Positions 63,206 to 64,000 of a DNA stretch of 64,000 nucleotides are shown here, piece after piece (position 1 is the stretch's first letter; each line of letters begins with the position of its first letter). Source of the stretch: Leptospiraceae bacterium (GTDB lineage Bacteria; Spirochaetota; Leptospiria; Leptospirales; Leptospiraceae). The notes beneath the pieces are model-generated. The model saw only the letters and a program-made list of their open reading frames with translations, did not search any database and was not told the origin of the DNA. Made by a program: the position numbers and the translations under genes. Location of the stretch: positions 1,550,001 to 1,614,000 of the forward strand of contig JACKPC010000001.1 in assembly GCA_024233835.1 (NCBI GenBank), given 5' to 3'.

Positions 63206-64000
63206 ATGTACAAAAAATGGTTTTTTCTTATATTGGGAATTATCATGATTACTTATATTCCTCTAAGAGCAGGGGAATATAAACTTGAATCAGAAACAAT
63301 TTCCGTATCTCCACATCGAATTTCTTTAAAAGGAAGTATCGGGGTGCGTTTTCCTTTGATTTCTCCTTTTCCGGATGGTAGCCTGAGTATGGGCTGGATG
63401 GAAGATAATACAGTACATATAAGTTTTTTGGATAATACTTTAAAACGTTCCGGAATAGATATTATCCTGAAGTCTTATATTTTACAGGGTATCTTAGCTT
63501 TACCGGATTATACGGTTCTCGCTCTCGTGATTCCTGATCATGAGAAAATGAACTACTATAGCTATTCTAACCCGGCTTACCTGATTAAGTTTAGAAAAGA
63601 TGGAAAGCAAGTTTTTAAAACTTTCCTTTTAGGAGGAAATAACTTCCAAAAGAAAAATGATGAGGGACTTTATAAAACTTATCCCTTTTATCATCCTATA
63701 GCATTCAATGGTTCTAAAATTGCATTGTTTTTGGAAATCTGTAAACAGTTTGGAGGAAGCACCGGGATTCACTGCGGTGATCGTTATATGCTTTTAAATC
63801 CAAACGGTCAGGTAGATAAGAGTGTAGATTGGAGCTGGGATGCAAGTCATAGTAGTGCACATAGTATGTTAGCCACATCTTCCGGAGAGTTCCTTACCGT
63901 AACTTCCGGTGATTCCTATCCTTTTGGGATCCAGTTTATCAATCGGTCAAAACAAAGGGCTTATGATAATCCTATTATCTGGCCTCCGGAGAACCAGAGA
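63206..64000 (+). CDS. Secreted protein, partial at window end
   Basis: ATG 63206 starts a frame that stays open for 265 codons to the edge. A signal peptide (KKWFFLILGIIMITYIPLRAG) is followed by repeats of a beta strand-turn pattern: GSLSMGWMEDNTVHISFLDN, TVLALVIPDHEK, AYLIKFRKDGKQVFKTFLLGG, GDRYMLLNPNGQVDKSVDW. This is the pattern of a beta-propeller. Family and function are not recognisable from this part. It starts 17 bases after the PEBP stop. Confidence 0.75.
   Translation, partial: MYKKWFFLILGIIMITYIPLRAGEYKLESETISVSPHRISLKGSIGVRFPLISPFPDGSLSMGWMEDNTVHISFLDNTLKRSGIDIILKSYILQGILALPDYTVLALVIPDHEKMNYYSYSNPAYLIKFRKDGKQVFKTFLLGGNNFQKKNDEGLYKTYPFYHPIAFNGSKIALFLEICKQFGGSTGIHCGDRYMLLNPNGQVDKSVDWSWDASHSSAHSMLATSSGEFLTVTSGDSYPFGIQFINRSKQRAYDNPIIWPPENQR

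Noticed and set aside
1..64000. tRNA, rRNA or complete insertion sequences other than the RAYT
   Set aside because: No cloverleaf, rRNA-like segment, DDE transposase or integrase was recognised on either strand by eye; a covariance-model search was not possible.

Overview
The window looks like chromosome from a spirochaete of the Leptospiraceae, probably Leptospira or a close relative. This rests on a low-GC sequence, a fliK-like/flgD/flgE hook cluster whose FlgE aligns well with the spirochaetal form, several 7TM-DISM signalling receptors, many lipoproteins with loose lipoboxes, and a very large protein resembling the Leptospira TIGR04388 family. This is a judgement from recognised families only; no rRNA or other phylogenetic marker is present and no search was run.

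Region 1 (1-11250, almost all minus strand) is an accessory defence/toxin-antitoxin island. It holds an IetA-like AAA ATPase with a cut-off IetS-like subtilase, an Eco57I-type DNA methyltransferase, a HepT/MntA toxin-antitoxin pair, a PLD-nuclease/helicase fusion, and a run of small cassette genes (DUF2442, a frameshifted DUF4160, an unknown 84-aa gene and DUF4240). Short repeats recur at gene junctions here: three copies of a DUF4240 3' end, three copies of a leader sequence and two copies of a 22-bp junction. They suggest the island was assembled and trimmed by recombination at those sites.

Region 2 (11437-33480) is mostly housekeeping. On the minus strand a five-gene run carries a secreted protein, an AI-2E family transporter, xseA, xseB and an MFS exporter. 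On the plus strand lie the fliK-like/flgD/flgE operon, which ends in a strong terminator, an FSPN-repeat/OmpA-like envelope protein, a GT4 glycosyltransferase, nhaA, thiS-thiE, and an operon of a 7TM-DISM/SpoIIE-type phosphatase, an outer-membrane beta-barrel, a lipoprotein and a FetAB-like iron exporter.

Region 3 (33531-43769, minus strand) has an M48 protease with a TerB-like tail, then a complete type I restriction-modification locus. In transcription order it runs hsdM, two nucleotidyltransferase/small-partner pairs, a REP-associated (RAYT) transposase, hsdS, hsdR. The RAYT gene carries an in-frame array of ten 18-bp repeats grown from one arm of its own palindrome, and a second palindrome of the same family lies just 5' of hsdS.

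Region 4 (44151-64000) is rich in exported proteins. It includes a 2293-aa giant with a candidate papain-like C-terminal domain, followed by two paralogous lipoproteins; a NarL-type regulator; two ankyrin-repeat proteins, one broken by a single-base frameshift in a C tract; several unknown secreted proteins; a bacteriohemerythrin; a 7TM-DISM hybrid histidine kinase with a degenerate receiver; and a PEBP-family protein. The last gene runs off the window.

The best candidates for undescribed biology are the PLD-helicase/methyltransferase locus with its embedded toxin-antitoxin pair and recombination scars, the RAYT gene with a coding REP-derived minisatellite, the hsd operon with two embedded nucleotidyltransferase pairs, and the giant protein with its lipoprotein neighbours. 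FlgE carries serine where spirochaetes known to me have the cross-linking cysteine.
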